From NCBI GenBank assembly GCA_021613335.1, contig JAJTWR010000032.1:745001-809000 (forward strand): DNA of 64,000 bases. Reading direction: 5' to 3'. Below, one piece after another: positions 1 through 11,221 of the stretch. Under the pieces are notes generated by a model. It was given only the letters and a program-made list of their open reading frames with translations. It did no database searches and had not been told where the DNA came from. Origin of the DNA: Whitmania pigra. Taxonomy: Eukaryota; Annelida; Clitellata; Hirudinida; Haemopidae. A program made the position numbers and the translations under genes. Within the stretch, counting starts at the first letter, position 1. Each line of letters begins with the position of its first letter.

Positions 1-2
1 TG

Positions 3-315
3 CCATTTGAGATGATTATGTATTATTCACTTATCTATCCATATTTAAATTATTGTAACTTAATTTGGGCTTGTAACTACTCAACTTGCTTAAAACCTTT
101 ACTTAATCTTCAGAAAAAATTCTTACGTGTTGCACTTTGTTTGCCATATAACTCTCATACCCATCATGTATTTGTAAATTTAAACATACTTAAAATTCAT
201 CAAATAAATAATTTCTATTTAGATTTACTCTACCGTTCCACGTAATATCATCAACCTTTCAAACCTTTACGCTTTTAAAAAGGCACTAAAACACTTTATT
301 AATAACTCTAAATAA
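3..315 (+). pseudogene. LINE reverse transcriptase, C-terminal fragment
   Basis: The frame is open from the window edge and reads YYSLIYPYLNYCNLIW, then LLNLQKK and LNILK. This is the usual C-terminal part of jockey/CR1-type non-LTR reverse transcriptases. It hits a stop at 243-245. Shifting frame at about 238 restores the family ending (NLYAFKKALKHF) and a stop at 313-315, so there is one frameshift. The 5' part lies outside the window. It is a dead retrotransposon copy; the clade within the jockey/CR1/L2 group cannot be settled by eye. Confidence 0.75.
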
Positions 316-497
316 TCACGTACATTACTCGATAATACTTAGTATTTCTTACATTATTGGGACATTGAAACGCAATATTACTCGTCAATGGCAATAGGAC
401 GTCTGTTAGCGGGAGTTTTTTCCCTTATGTCGTTCGTTTTTTTCCTTTCTGTTCCAACTTGTACTGGTTTTGTGTTTCAATAATAAAAGAAGGAAAA

Positions 498-710
498 AAA
501 TTGAACTTTATTGTTATTGGTCGAGTCCATTCCTTGCGAATGCACGCATGTATGTGAATACGAAATTAAATATTAATTACTGCATTGTTGCAAATTCATT
601 TTGAACATTTTTGTCGTTGAATAGCAAAATTATAGTAATATTTAACTGAAAGCAATTATTCATGAAAATTATTTCAAAAACAAGCAGGACAGAACGCACT
701 CATTCATAGC
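498..710. repeat. Dispersed repeat, copy 1 (partner at 14752-14955)
   Basis: About 200 bp is clearly similar to 14752-14955 in the same orientation; both share cgcacgcatgtatgtgaat, attaattactgcatt and aaaattattt. No coding capacity or terminal repeats were seen. It may be part of an old transposon or LINE tail. Confidence 0.6.
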
Positions 711-1349
711 ATATTTGTTCGACTTCAACAGGTGATGTTAATACGTTTTTACGATTAAAAGACCTGAGCACAAAATTTGTATTTCCGATGGCCTTAAAAT
801 CTTCTATCTAATACAGATGTCGATGAATTTATGGAAATTACGTAGATTTTTGAAAATTTTGAAAATTCAATGACCATGAACCTTTTACAGGAATTGACGA
901 TTCCGAAATACTGCTCAGTAACCGGAATGAAGTTCTATCAGAAACTCTTTTAGATCATCTTGGTTTTATTGCATTTTCTGAAAACGACTCGTTTCCAAAT
1001 CTAATTTAACTGCTAATTTAATAAAAACAGCAATTTCAGTTTCAAGTGGTCGTTCGGCAAATTGAAACTTATTTTGTCGTATTTTCGGGTTTCAATGGGA
1101 CAGGATCGCCAGTGCTAGTGATGCACAACCCCAGACTCGCCACCAGCCATGATGTGGGCTGCGAAGGCTAACAGCCGAAAGTGAAAAAATAGGCTTTTCA
1201 GTCAATTTTAGTGAACTTGTGAATGAACATGGAGGAAGCACCGACACTACAGAGTACATCTATAATTTCATAAATTATTTCTAACTGCACTAACAAACAG
1301 TCGAGTTGTTGTTCCATGACGTGACAGCAATGCGCACTAATCAGCTTAG
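711..1349. other. Spacer, nothing recognised
   Basis: AT-rich sequence with no ORF or repeat that I can support. Confidence 0.5.
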
Positions 1350-1518
<169 letters not shown>

Positions 1519-1678
1519 ATAATTAATTTGTAAGGCACCACGTCAGAGGCGCCAAATGTTTTCGCTGTCCCATGAAGCCCTGAAGAGGTGAGTCTTTAAT
1601 CCGCAAGAACGGCAAAAACACAGAAAAACATGATGGGCTTCGCCAACGAGTGACTGTAATGACCCCAACGATCTTAAT

Positions 1679-2102
1679 CTAAATCGATCTTAATGAGATC
1701 TTAATGAATATAACTTTATAGCCTTCCAAACACCTCGACTCAGTGGACCTCAATTGCCTCCGCCAATTTTGCTCTTTGATTACTGTCCATCGTAAACTAC
1801 GAATTGTAGTGAATGCTACGAAAAATATCTCAGTTTTTTGCAGACATGCAGCCTCAGCCTTAACATTGTTCACTTTCGTTAACTTAAAACAGTCAATATT
1901 TTTACGAACATCAGCACAACTTTGCTTTAATCTCCTATACATGTGCGTTATTGCTTGTGTGTTAGTGTGTTTTGATGTTGAAGAGGTAAATAATTTGAAA
2001 TCTATTTTACACTGTCTCATTCGCTCGGACCCCAAACTCTGTTTCTGGCCATTTGCCAAAAAAGATTGTGCACACTGGTCTAAGCGATTTTGCTCTTTTT
2101 AG
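1679..2102. other. Unidentified overlapping ORFs on both strands
   Basis: A 119-codon plus-strand frame (1743-2102) and a 126-codon minus-strand frame (1679-2059) overlap almost fully. Neither shows a domain I recognise, a signal peptide or clear splice context. A further 50-codon open frame lies at 2187-2339. At most one frame is real, and both may be transposon remains. Confidence 0.2.
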
Positions 2103-2598
2103 TGTTGAAAGAGAGACATTGGAAAAAAGAAATTTTGCTTTGAAAACAAGAAAAAAATCTTTTGTAACTACATAATTTTATAGAACATGACAGTTTTTAG
2201 ATTTATGGGAGAATTTCTTGAGTGGTATAACGTCAAGGCCACGCCGCGTGCTAGTGAGAGAACTGATCAACTTCTGGATTTTATCAAAGCCAGCAGAGGA
2301 AGAATTGCACAAACACCGATGTGGCAACAGAAGGCATGAATTTTGGCATTAGTGCACCGGTTCACGCATGCATTCATGCAGAACACAACAAAAAAAAACA
2401 TGTCAAAAATGACTTATTGTTAAAAATGCAAAAAATCTATCACATAAACTGTATGTAATTGATTGCTCATCATTTGGAGTAGAAAGGTCCACAAAATACA
2501 AACCTTTTTCAAACGTCAAATATGTCAAAATTAAAAGGGACTGAAACTGCACAAATGATCTAACAAGCGAAACATTTAACTTTATACTTAACTCTTAG

Positions 2599-2905
2599 GC
2601 ATTTCTTTTGACAATTATTCTTGATGGATGGTTGATTAACTAAATGGGATGAAATATAATTAGAAAGTTTGCTGTCTTAAAAATGAAAGAAATTTACTCC
2701 GCTACCAAATTATTTCTGACGTTGACAGCATTGAAAGACGTTTGAAACATTGAAAGGCATGTCTTTTGACAATTTTTTTTTATGGGTAGATGATTAATTA
2801 AATGGGATGAAATATAATTAGAAAGCTTGATGTCTTAAGAATGAAAGAAATTTACTGCGCCTCCACAAATTATTTTCTGACGTTGACAGCGTTGAAAGAC
2901 GTTTT
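2599..2905. repeat. Two-copy tandem duplication, about 155-bp unit
   Basis: The block from 2599 to 2752 is repeated from 2754 to 2905. Both copies contain aaatgggatgaaatataatt, then gaaagaaatttact and gacgttgacagc. The copies differ by substitutions and small indels. No coding function was seen. Confidence 0.8.
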
Positions 2906-3195
2906 GGCCTCGCTGCATTTAATAATGACATTTTCCACAACCGAGATTGCGAGTCAATTGAAAGTTGTACAATTATTTTGTCTTTATATCTCTGTTACAT
3001 CTTTATTATCATTTTATCGTCAGTGATCAGTTTTCAATTTAAGAAATTTTTTTGGTCAAAAATTTATTAAATTTTTTATTACCATTTTATAACGAATACA
3101 TAAGAAGGAGAAGACAAGTAACAATTAAAATTTAATATAAAATAAATGTTTTTAAAATATTTTATTAAGAAATCAATATGATTTTGAATTATTAT

Positions 3196-4421
3196 TCAAC
3201 AAAATCCAAACCCAAAAACTTGGATTTCACAAATGCACAAGTTTCCATCTGGTATGCCAGGATGGACGATGACAAACTTGGCAGGAGGAATGGTTAGAGA
3301 GCAGTTGATGCTGATCCAACTTGCATTCACAGGGGGTCCTTTGTAATAACCACATAAATCGTAATTTGTTATCGGTTGCTTGAGAGGCCAAGATTCATTT
3401 GTCACTCTAATCGTCAGGTTTCTGATTCTATCTCCTGAAAATAAACATTTATAAAGCAATTGCATCGCATTACCATATACGTAGTAATTTATAATTCATT
3501 ATTGATTAACAACCGAATTAAATCAATAAATTGATCAATAACAATTCATAAAGAACACATATATGTCAAACATGTGAATAAATAAATAAAAATAAATGAT
3601 TATTATTTAAATCAATTAACAATCATTTTTCTCAAACCCACCAATTTGTAGAAAGTCACTTCTAAAGTATCGAGCCAAAACTTCGACCTCAGTGACCTTT
3701 GACATAACCTCGAGTTCAACCATGAACCAACTGGTGAGATTAGGTTTGTTGATTGTATGGCTGCATTCATATTTTAGAGGATCCGTTCCATTCAATCCAT
3801 CAACTGCCAACCATGAATAAAGTGGTTTTCCTGTTATCAAGTAAGTTGAACTCTGATACGTCGGCCGATAGAGAGCAAGATTGGTGACATTGGTGACTGT
3901 TAAATTAGTGTAAATTAGTGTTGATTATGTTATTTGTTAACGTTATTATTTTATAAGCGGTCCTAATCGAGAATTTGACAATTACCGTTTTTGAAGCATT
4001 GAACTTTATCTGATTTTTTCTGAAATAACAAATTAAAAAATCGATCTAACTAAAAAAATTTTGGCAATTTATTGAATATTTCTTTTTATAATCTAAATAT
4101 CTAACTCACCTGAAAGAGCTTGCAATTTGTATCTGCTTTTATTTTGAATGATAGAGATCGAAACATTTGACACTCATTATTTGGCGCTTGATTGAAACTG
4201 GCGCAATCCTCATTTATTTGACACAAGAATGCGCACAGAACCTCTTTTGGAGCAAAACAGTAAGAATCGTTTTTAAAATAATGTTCCAAAAAAATAATTA
4301 AGGATGGAGGATCCAATGGACATCCTGGTGAGGTGTCAAAGTTCAAAATTGGAGAAAAATTGATCGAATTGGCAAACTCCACAAATATCAATGACATAAT
4401 GATTCTGGATAAGCCGTCCAT
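3196..4421 (-). CDS. PF1: secreted PAN/apple plus F-type-lectin-like protein
   Basis: Four exons on the minus strand: 4421-4110, 4019-3986 (34 nt), 3896-3642 and 3434-3196, about 279 aa, with intron phases 0, 1 and 1. The start MDGLSRIIMSL gives a signal peptide and matches the start of PF4. Exon 1 then carries a PAN-like module (PKEVLCAFLCQINEDC, then NECQMF and NCKLFQ). Exon 2 is a short linker. Exons 3 and 4 form one FTP (fucolectin/tachylectin-4) fold: NLALYRPTYQSSTY and LAVDGLNGTDP, then WISINC and the closing LCICEIQVFG. A His and an R-S-D survive, but their spacing is longer than the classic fucose motif HX26RXDX4R/K. An AATAAA on this strand (3166-3161) lies 30 nt past the stop. Secretion is well supported; sugar binding is inferred only. 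Confidence 0.85.
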
Positions 4422-4699
4422 TATTGGAATTTTTGAGTGTTTGACTTTCTTTTGATTTATTTGCACACATAAAGATTTTGATGCTATCGATATTCTAAAA
4501 CCTAAAGTTATTTAAAAGGCAAAGGAGGCTTTATTGCAAGTTCATAAAATTTGCTTACTTTAACTTATAAAAAGTTTTTTTCAAACCTAGCGATTCAAAA
4601 CATTATTACTAGGGTGTTTATGAAAATCACAGAAAGTAATCTCACTATTACTGTGAACTTGAGACCATTTTGGTGAAATTACATTTTTTAATGGCTACA

Positions 4700-4960
4700 A
4701 TTTTCCATCCAGAAATAACATTGCTTTTTATGCAAAGGTTGTCTTGGCAACGAATAAATATTGTGCTTCTGAGTTGAATCGTACATTGTTACTTGCTCAG
4801 CAATTTCAATTGTCAAAGACAAATGGATTCTTTTTTTGTGAAATTACAAAGCTTCAGAAACAGTCAGACCATTAACTGGTTGACATATGCAATCTAATTA
4901 ATTCTAGTGTAAAATTAAATTCTTGATAATCACAAAACATTTCAAATTTATGAAAATACG
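4700..4960 (-). promoter_or_regulatory. Upstream block shared by PF1 and PF4
   Basis: This block lies 5' of PF1 and aligns with 18800-19030 5' of PF4. Shared parts include aacattgctttttat, cttctgagttgaat and cttgctcag. Flanking sequence has diverged more, so the block may be regulatory, or may simply be a recent duplication. Confidence 0.5.
4738..4751 (-). promoter_or_regulatory. X-box-like (RFX-type) palindrome upstream of PF1
   Basis: GTTGTCTTGGCAAC fits the RFX X-box pattern (GTNRYC, spacer, RGYAAC). It lies about 320 bp upstream of the PF1 start. The same 14-mer is present upstream of PF4 at 18833-18846. Function is inferred. Confidence 0.4.
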
Positions 4961-5050
4961 ATATTAACATAACGTTGTTCTACATGTGACATTAGTTGCG
5001 ACTAGGTGCCCGAAATTTCGCAATCGGGTTGTTTTGTTCCATCCATCTGT

Positions 5051-5153
5051 GGATATTATGCTTCATCATCTGTTTGATATTACACCTTATCATCTTATAT
5101 TATACATTATCATATCCTGGATATTATGTTTCATCATCTGTTGGATATTACAC
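5051..5153. repeat. 35-bp direct repeat
   Basis: The segments 5051-5085 and 5119-5153 are near-identical (ggatattatg, then ttcatcatctgtt and gatattacac), separated by similar AT-rich sequence. Confidence 0.7.
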
Positions 5154-5174
5154 TACATTATAAGTTCAGGTTTG

Positions 5175-6864
5175 TCATAATTTCATCTTAAATTCATGCC
5201 ATCGGTATAGTCCAAATGTGTTTTTGATAACCGCCACATCGCAAATGATGTATTCTGATCTGCTCCAAGCGCAAATATCTGGAATTCTTGTTCCTAGTGG
5301 GGCTCTCATTGGCCTTGTTATGTCGATCGCCTCCACCCCAGTTTTCCTACAGCGGTCATAAAAGCTCTCAGTGGCTTCTTCACACCGCATTAATATATGC
5401 AAACTGGGCCTTATAATTTCTTTGCGGCAGCCGGAGATAGAAATTTTCGGGACTCGACAGCGGGCTTTTTCGAAGCCGCGGTTTGGACCGCAGTTCATGT
5501 TGCTTCGCGAGTCCGCGGTCGGCCCATTTCTCCCGACAACACCGCGTCTCTCGGCCAATGGTTTGGCTCCGTCGTTCGGTGGATCATTCATACCGTAGAC
5601 CGACGGCTTTCCCCGGTTTCTTGTAGTGACCTCTTAAGACTTCTTCTGGCTCCTCATATGCTAGATCTAGAATGAAGCCGCTTCAGCGGCCTCAGATATC
5701 TTTGTCATAGCCTTTGTTCTCACCCGGCATGACAATCCAATCTTAGTGAGGAAAGCGTAAGTCGACTTACCGACCACGCCCCTTGAGCCAATCTCGATGG
5801 GGTAGAGGTCTGTGCGGTATCCTCTTGCTTCCAGGTCCATCATTAGATCTGCATACTTGTCTGCTTTGAGCGCATTGCTGTATTGTAGCCTGTCCTCCAC
5901 GGAACCGTCAGCTCCACCATAATTATGGCATCCTTATCGCGTAGGACATATTCCACATGTCGCTCCAGGTAAGGGATTGTTACAGCTTGTTGTGAAGAAC
6001 CGCAACACGAACCTTTATGCATTGCAAGAACCTTTGGGCATACGTGCAATTGGCATCAGGTCAACACAATCCACTCGTATCCTCGTGATGTAAAGCTGTC
6101 TCTGATTGGCTGGTACTTCATCTAGGACTTGAATAGATCAGGTGGTGATGATGTAATTGAAAACGTTTGTTCCTTAGAGAAAGCAATGTCCATGTTGGTG
6201 TGTTGTGTTGACCTGGGAACGACGGCATTTATAAACAACCTTAAGCCTTATCCATCTACTATCAGCACCTAGGGGTCCATAGAGTTGCTCCACAGCAATC
6301 ACGCGTCGAAGATTTGATAATTCTACACTCCCTTTGTTTGGCTGGAGTTTCCCGAATCTTTTCACTTGGCTCATGATAGCTGTTATGTTGTGATATGATG
6401 AAACGGTTCTATGATGAATCTATCTTCGTTTTGCTTTGATTTTGGTAATTTTTTGGATACTGACTTCCGGAATCCAACGGGGGCATGCAGGAACGCATTT
6501 GTTGTGTCTTTTGCCAATTGCAGTCAACTTCCCACTGCATCTCTGATTGCAACGACGGCCTCTTTAAGGGCCTTAAGAGCAATTTTGACTAAGGTAATAC
6601 TTGGCAACAGTTCTTTAGTCTGATAGTAGACCACGCAAAATGGAGACCCGAATTTAGCCGTGTCCCTCTCCAGTTGTCTCAGCATCATTTCCATTCCAAT
6701 GTCGGTTGAGGGCAATAGAAAGAAATCATCCGCATAGGCAACAAAATTGCACCTCTCCTACGATCCGAATCCTGCGGTGACACCGACAGAACTGTCGATG
6801 TTGTTCAACGATATGTCAACGATAGCGTTGAAAAGCTCGGGAGAAATTGGGTCCCCTGCCTGAC
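5175..6864 (-). pseudogene. LINE with YADD reverse transcriptase and RLE-like tail, decayed
   Basis: Read on the minus strand, the 6862-6520 part shows GDPISPELFNAIVDISL and then FVAYADDFF, which are reverse transcriptase motifs including the catalytic YADD. Downstream frames (6049-5667) contain IMVELTVPW, KYADLMMDLEARGYR and LYPIEIGSRGVVG. That is the tail commonly seen in LINEs with a restriction-like endonuclease (R2/NeSL group). The last frame (5591-5175) contains RIPDICAWS. Stops and frameshifts separate the blocks. The 5' part is cut off by the transposon inserted at 6865. GC is visibly higher than in the neighbours. Confidence 0.7.
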
Positions 6865-7047
6865 GGCACCCCGTCATAATAGCCCGGCGACAAAATAGCC
6901 CCGTCAAAATAGCACCATCAAAACATACAACTCATTTCATTTAATCAAATTTGAAATAAGTTATACGTTAATGTATCAACTCATATAAATAATTTTTTTA
7001 TAAAGATACATTGACGGGGCTATTTTGTCGCTGGGCTATTTTGACGG

Positions 7048-8074
7048 GGTGACCCGTCATAACAGCCCGGCGACAGAATAGCCCCGACAAAACAGCCCCG
7101 TCAAAATAGCCCGGCGTCAAAATAGCTCAAGACAAAACAGCCCCGACAAAACCGCCCCGACAAAACCGCCCCGTCGAAACATCCCGGCGTCAAAATAGCC
7201 CAAGACAAAATAGCCCCGTCAAAATGCCCCCGTCAAAATAGCCCCGACAAAATAGCCCGGCGACAAAATAGCCCAGGACAAAACAACCCGGCGACAAAAT
7301 AGCCCCTTCAAAATAGCCCCATGATAACTCCATGTCAAAGTATTTTTAAAAAATGTTGTGAAACTGAATCAAAATTTAATTCGAAATTAGTGGATTGAAT
7401 GCTTTGACCGTTTTGAGTATTGTTTGTTGTTATTATTGTTCTCCAGAAGTTTAATTTGCATAGTCTTGCTTATTCAAATTTGTATCTGGCTTACAAATTT
7501 GTTTTGACAAGTTGCTTGTGAGAGGTCGTTTTCAAAATTGAAATACGTTTTGAACAGATTAATAAATTTTCTGAACCAGTCAATTCTATGATCATTCATG
7601 CTGATGTCTTGTGAGAAAGACTCTTTTCCAAGAATCAATAACAATGAAATCATTGATGTTTTAGCATCGACTAGTGAAATGATGAAAAAGCTGTTATAAT
7701 AGTTAATAGTGAATAGAAATTTTAGACTCTAGTGTTCTTATGTTTAAGTTGATCAAACTAGGAGTTAAATAAAATTTCCCGGGCCGGTTTTTTAATCCAG
7801 TCCGACCCTGGTGACAGGGCTGTTTTGACGGGGCTATTTTGTCGCCGGGTTGTTTTGTCCTGGGCTATTTTGTCGCCGGGCTATTTTGTCGGGGCTATTT
7901 TGACGGAGCCATTTTGACGGGATTTTTCCGCCCTGGGCTATTTTGACGCCGGGCTGTTTCGACGGGGCTGTTTTGTCGGGGCTGTTTTGTCTTGAGCTAT
8001 TTTGACGCCGGGCTATTTTGACGGGGCTCTTTTGTCGGGGCTATTCTGTCGCCGGGCTGTTATGACGGGGTGCC
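7048..8074. mobile_element. Long (1,027 bp) element with tandem-repeat inverted arms
   Basis: The termini are GGTGACCCGTC and GACGGGGTGCC. The insertion duplicated TTTTGACGG exactly (7039-7047 and 8075-8083) inside the short element. The left arm (7048 to about 7325) and right arm (about 7805-8074) are inverted copies of each other. Each is an array of 14-16-bp units such as agccccgtcaaaat and agcccggcgacaaaat, with unit variants in mirrored order. The core is AT-rich and carries a degraded hAT-type transposase tail. A second, right-truncated copy begins at 44772. Confidence 0.85.
7508..7699 (+). pseudogene. hAT-family transposase C-terminus inside the long element
   Basis: One frame reads QVACERSFSKLKYVLN, then after a stop LMSCEKDSFPRINNNEIIDV and a final stop at 7697-7699. 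ACERSFSKLK is typical of the hAT C-terminal dimerisation region, as in ZMYM/KIAA1586-type transposases. There is one in-frame stop. It is a fragment only, with no catalytic core nearby. The 45.2-45.4 kb copy carries the same tail with a further deletion. Confidence 0.6.
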
Positions 8075-8103
8075 TTTTGACGGGTCACCCTGAATGACGT
8101 CTG

Positions 8104-8250
8104 CTGACCGGAATTACCTCGCAATATCAAACTGCAAACATTCCAGTACTGGATAAAAGTTGTTCGAATGAGACTCATCCACAAGACAAATTAATAGCAA
8201 CCATATCCACAGGCTTTCTGAAGTTCTGCGAGGCAGATTAATCATAAGTT
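8104..8250 (-). pseudogene. Relic first exon of a PF-type gene
   Basis: The plus-strand sequence ccagtactggataaaagttg, then catccacaagacaa, aligns with PF3 exon 1 around 14470-14520, the signal peptide and mature N-terminus. The PAN part and all later exons are gone, with transposons filling the position where they should be. It is a remnant of an extra tandem copy. Confidence 0.6.
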
Positions 8251-8387
8251 GATAATTAAGACAGACTTTTGCTGAATAGACATGACTAAATTAAAATATT
8301 TTACTTATTGCTTAATCAAAAGTTGGAATTCTTTCTCATTAACATCAAATATCATCTATGGCCTAAATCAGATTCACCTCAGTCATC

Positions 8388-8616
8388 ACGAGATCACGCG
8401 ACTCAAAAAAATTTCTGTGATCTTTAAAGAATGGCACACACAGTTTCATTAAAACAGAAATGTTGCAAATGGTAAACAATCAAATATTGTAAATATTTGT
8501 TTAAACCGTCATTGTGGTGTCTCCAAGTATGTAAAAAGATATTCGATTGCATTTTCAAGAAAGTATGAGAGAAGTAGGGACAAACTAAAAATTAATAGGT
8601 TTTTGTTTATGTTTTT
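8388..8616. repeat. 3' flank of PF2, shared with PF4 (16313-16520)
   Basis: The tract beginning gagatcacgcgactca and containing ggtgtctccaagtatg also follows PF4. It is the outer end of a segmental duplication covering the 3' halves of PF2 and PF4. Confidence 0.75.
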
Positions 8617-10821
8617 TTAATATTCCCTGTACATGGTACCAAAAACCTCAATTTCACATAAACACAAGTTTCCATCTGAAACTCCTGGATGGACCACGAC
8701 AAATTTGGCAGAGGGATTTGGCAGAGAACAGTTGATGCTGATCCATTTTGCGGACACAAGGGGTCCATTGTAATAACCACACAAATGGTAATAATTTGTT
8801 ATCGGCTGCTTGAGAGGCCAAGATTCATTTGTCAATCCGATCGTGAGGTTTCTGATTCTGTCTGCTAAAAATAATCATTTAAATTATAAATATTTGAATC
8901 AGACTTACAGATATTTTTATCAACATCGTTTTTGCTCTTATATGTAACTTTGCACATGCTTCATTGCTCCTTTCATTTTTGGTCGGCAGCCTCCAACTTC
9001 AAGCAATAGAAAAGTAAGAACTATGGCATGGTCTCTGTTATTCTGCACATCAACAGCAATTCACTGTTCTCCTCTTTCTCCTGCTCTTTGGAGGGATTCG
9101 TTCTTTCCGAATGTTTTTCAACTTTGTCAAATGTGCTGCCATATCAAAGAGCATCTACCAGACTTCGCAGAATGTTTATCATCTTGTTTCTACAATTCAC
9201 CCAGTTAGACTTTCCTTCTGACGGTCTAATCAATTTAAGTTTTCAATCAGCACACAAATCCGTGAAAGATTTTCAACAGCAAAGTAACCGGCAAAAAAAT
9301 TTACGCACCGCTTAAGTCTTATAGCTCGTTAACTTGTTGAGGAAGAGATTACAACACTGGCATTTTTTTTATAATTCAAATATCGAACTACCGGAACATC
9401 AATGTGCAAAGAGATGATGACGCTAGGTCTCAATCAAAGATAAAAATAGTTCAAATAAAATTTGAACAAATCCAATGGTCGTATAATTCTCATAAGAACT
9501 CAACTGTAATGCATCATGTTCGCAAACCAGCCTGCTTATCCAGGAAACGCGTTTGGGTATGTGCGCTTTATGAATGGTGATAAACAAAAGCTTTCACATT
9601 CTGTCTGGAGACTCAAAAGATGGACTAAATAAAATTCAAGATATTAATAACTTTTACGAATATTTACATAAATATGTGCTCACCGGTAACATTAGCTCCA
9701 CTTAGCACGTAACGAACTAACACCTTGACCTCAATGACCCTTGACATAACAACGAGTTCTACCATAAACCAACTGGTGAATTTCGGTATGTTGGTTGTGT
9801 GGCTGCATTCATATTTAAGAGGATCCGTGCCATTCAATCCGTCAACTGCCAACCATGAATAAAGTGGATGTCCTGATACAACATAAGTTGAACTCTGACA
9901 TGTTGGACGGTTGAGAGCAAGATTTACGTTACTTGATACTGAAATATTAATAAATCTTTATACTTGCACAATTAAATTAACTTTATTTTTGAATTTTAGT
10001 TTTTTTTTTAATTTTATTTTTGTAGTTTTATTAATGAATCTAATCATTAATTTAAAAAATTAATTAATTAAAATTAAATTAATTAAAGCAACATTGAAAT
10101 GATGAACTATGACAATATACAAAGTCCTAACATACAAGAATCATGCTATATTAAATATATTTGCTCATTAAATATTTACTAGATAATTATGCGGCAATTA
10201 AATATAACTTTTAGTTGATTAAAATTACTGTATTAACATTATTTGATTATTATGCTAGTAAAGTAATAATAACGAAGATTGCATGATAAATGTAAATACC
10301 ACTTCCATCGCAATCATCCTTGTCCTGGACTTTCTGAAATAAAGTTTATCGATTAAAATCGATTAATACGATTACTAGGCTGCTGTGATTCTTTATAATT
10401 AAACGGAACTTGTTATAATAAAAAATATTTGGTTTAATTTGTATTGAATGTTACACTCACGGTAATATTAAAATAATTTTTGAAATGTGAACCTCCAACT
10501 CACCCGAAAGAGTTTGCATCCGGATCTTTGCATAATATTTTTCGGCATAGATCGAAACAATTGACACTCATTGTTTGGCAATTGGTTGAAATTGACGCAA
10601 TCCTCATTTATTTGACACAAGAATGCGCATAGCACTTCCTTTGGGGCTAAACAGTAAGAATCGTTTTCAATGTTATTCAAAGAAATCACTGTGGATGGAG
10701 GATCCCTTGGACATCCTTGTGATGAGCCGCACTCCAAAATCGGAAAATAATTGCTCGGATGAGAAATATTAATGTAAATATAAAAAAACACAATCTTATA
10801 ACAATGCTTTCTGTAGGACAT
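8617..10821 (-). CDS. PF2: secreted PAN/apple plus F-type-lectin-like protein
   Basis: Exons are 10821-10504, 10333-10300, 9938-9684 and 8864-8617, about 284 aa, with phases 0, 1 and 1. The start (MSYRKHCYKIVFFY) was chosen because PF3 begins at the equivalent position. The frame also has an upstream Met at 10863, in a Lys/Asn-rich stretch. Exon 1 ends CKLFR. The 34-nt linker encodes KVQDKDDCDGS. The FTP half-exons carry NLALNRPTCQSSTY and the closing LCLCEIEVFG, with NLT and NES sequons. The RxD of the F-type sugar motif is missing (YVLSGANVTG instead). Intron 3 (8865-9683) is nearly identical to the PF4 intron but lacks the MITE at 17267. A possible TATA box (ctatataag on the plus strand, near 11011) is about 190 bp upstream. 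Confidence 0.83.
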
Positions 10822-11221
10822 TGCATAAAATATAATATTTGCAGGGTTTTTTTTTTTTAGCAATTTGATGATCTATTGAAATATTTAAACTTTGAATATG
10901 CAAATCAATATTAACAAGGTACAGTATTTATGAAAACCAAAGCCATATTATAATATTCACTGTCATTTGCACCCAATAATCCTGGAATAATTTTACTTAC
11001 CACTTTTAGGCTATATAAGTAAAACGAGGACAATGAAGAAATCCATTAAATAAAAAGATATTTTTTCTTCGGAATTTCAGGAAACTTTTGATCAAAGAAT
11101 TTGCGAGACTATGCATTACGACCTTTTATGACACTGTGAAAGCTTTCAAAAGACCATGCATTAATCACTCCCATCATTTGTCGAGGATCATATTCTTGAC
11201 ATCAACTCAGGTTGCTATGAA

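Larger units (their letters stand above)
6865..8089. mobile_element. Short GGCACCCCGTC element (189 bp) carrying a nested long copy
   Basis: The element consists of 6865-7047 and 8084-8089, split by the long element at 7048-8074. It begins GGCACCCCGTC and ends GACGGGTCACC, with inverted arms of about 45 bp around an AT-rich core. It is the same element as 27977-28179. The flanks are 9-bp near-duplications, ctgcctgac (6856-6864) and ctgaatgac (8090-8098), 7 of 9 matching. It is a non-autonomous MITE-like element; its target length fits Mutator-type transposition. Confidence 0.8.

Noticed and set aside
4101..4466. Upstream methionine start (4466) for PF1, and similar upstream Mets in PF2 and PF5
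   Set aside because: The extensions are Lys/Asn-rich or Arg-rich and would bury the signal peptide. Paralogues start at the internal Met.
5371..5675. Plus-strand ORFs 5371-5598 and 5397-5675
   Set aside because: They are antisense shadows of the LINE tail, whose minus-strand frames carry recognisable family motifs.
6868..7325. Possible CRISPR-like array of short repeats
   Set aside because: Units are contiguous 14-16-bp variants without unique spacers, form an inverted partner arm at 7805-8074, and sit in a eukaryotic transposon with target duplications.
9023..9315. ORFs at 9023-9315 and the near-identical ones at 16967-17259
   Set aside because: They lie inside intron 3 of PF2 and PF4 on the opposite strand. 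Their similarity comes from copying of the whole intron, not from coding constraint. No recognisable domain beyond a chance Leu/Ser-rich stretch.
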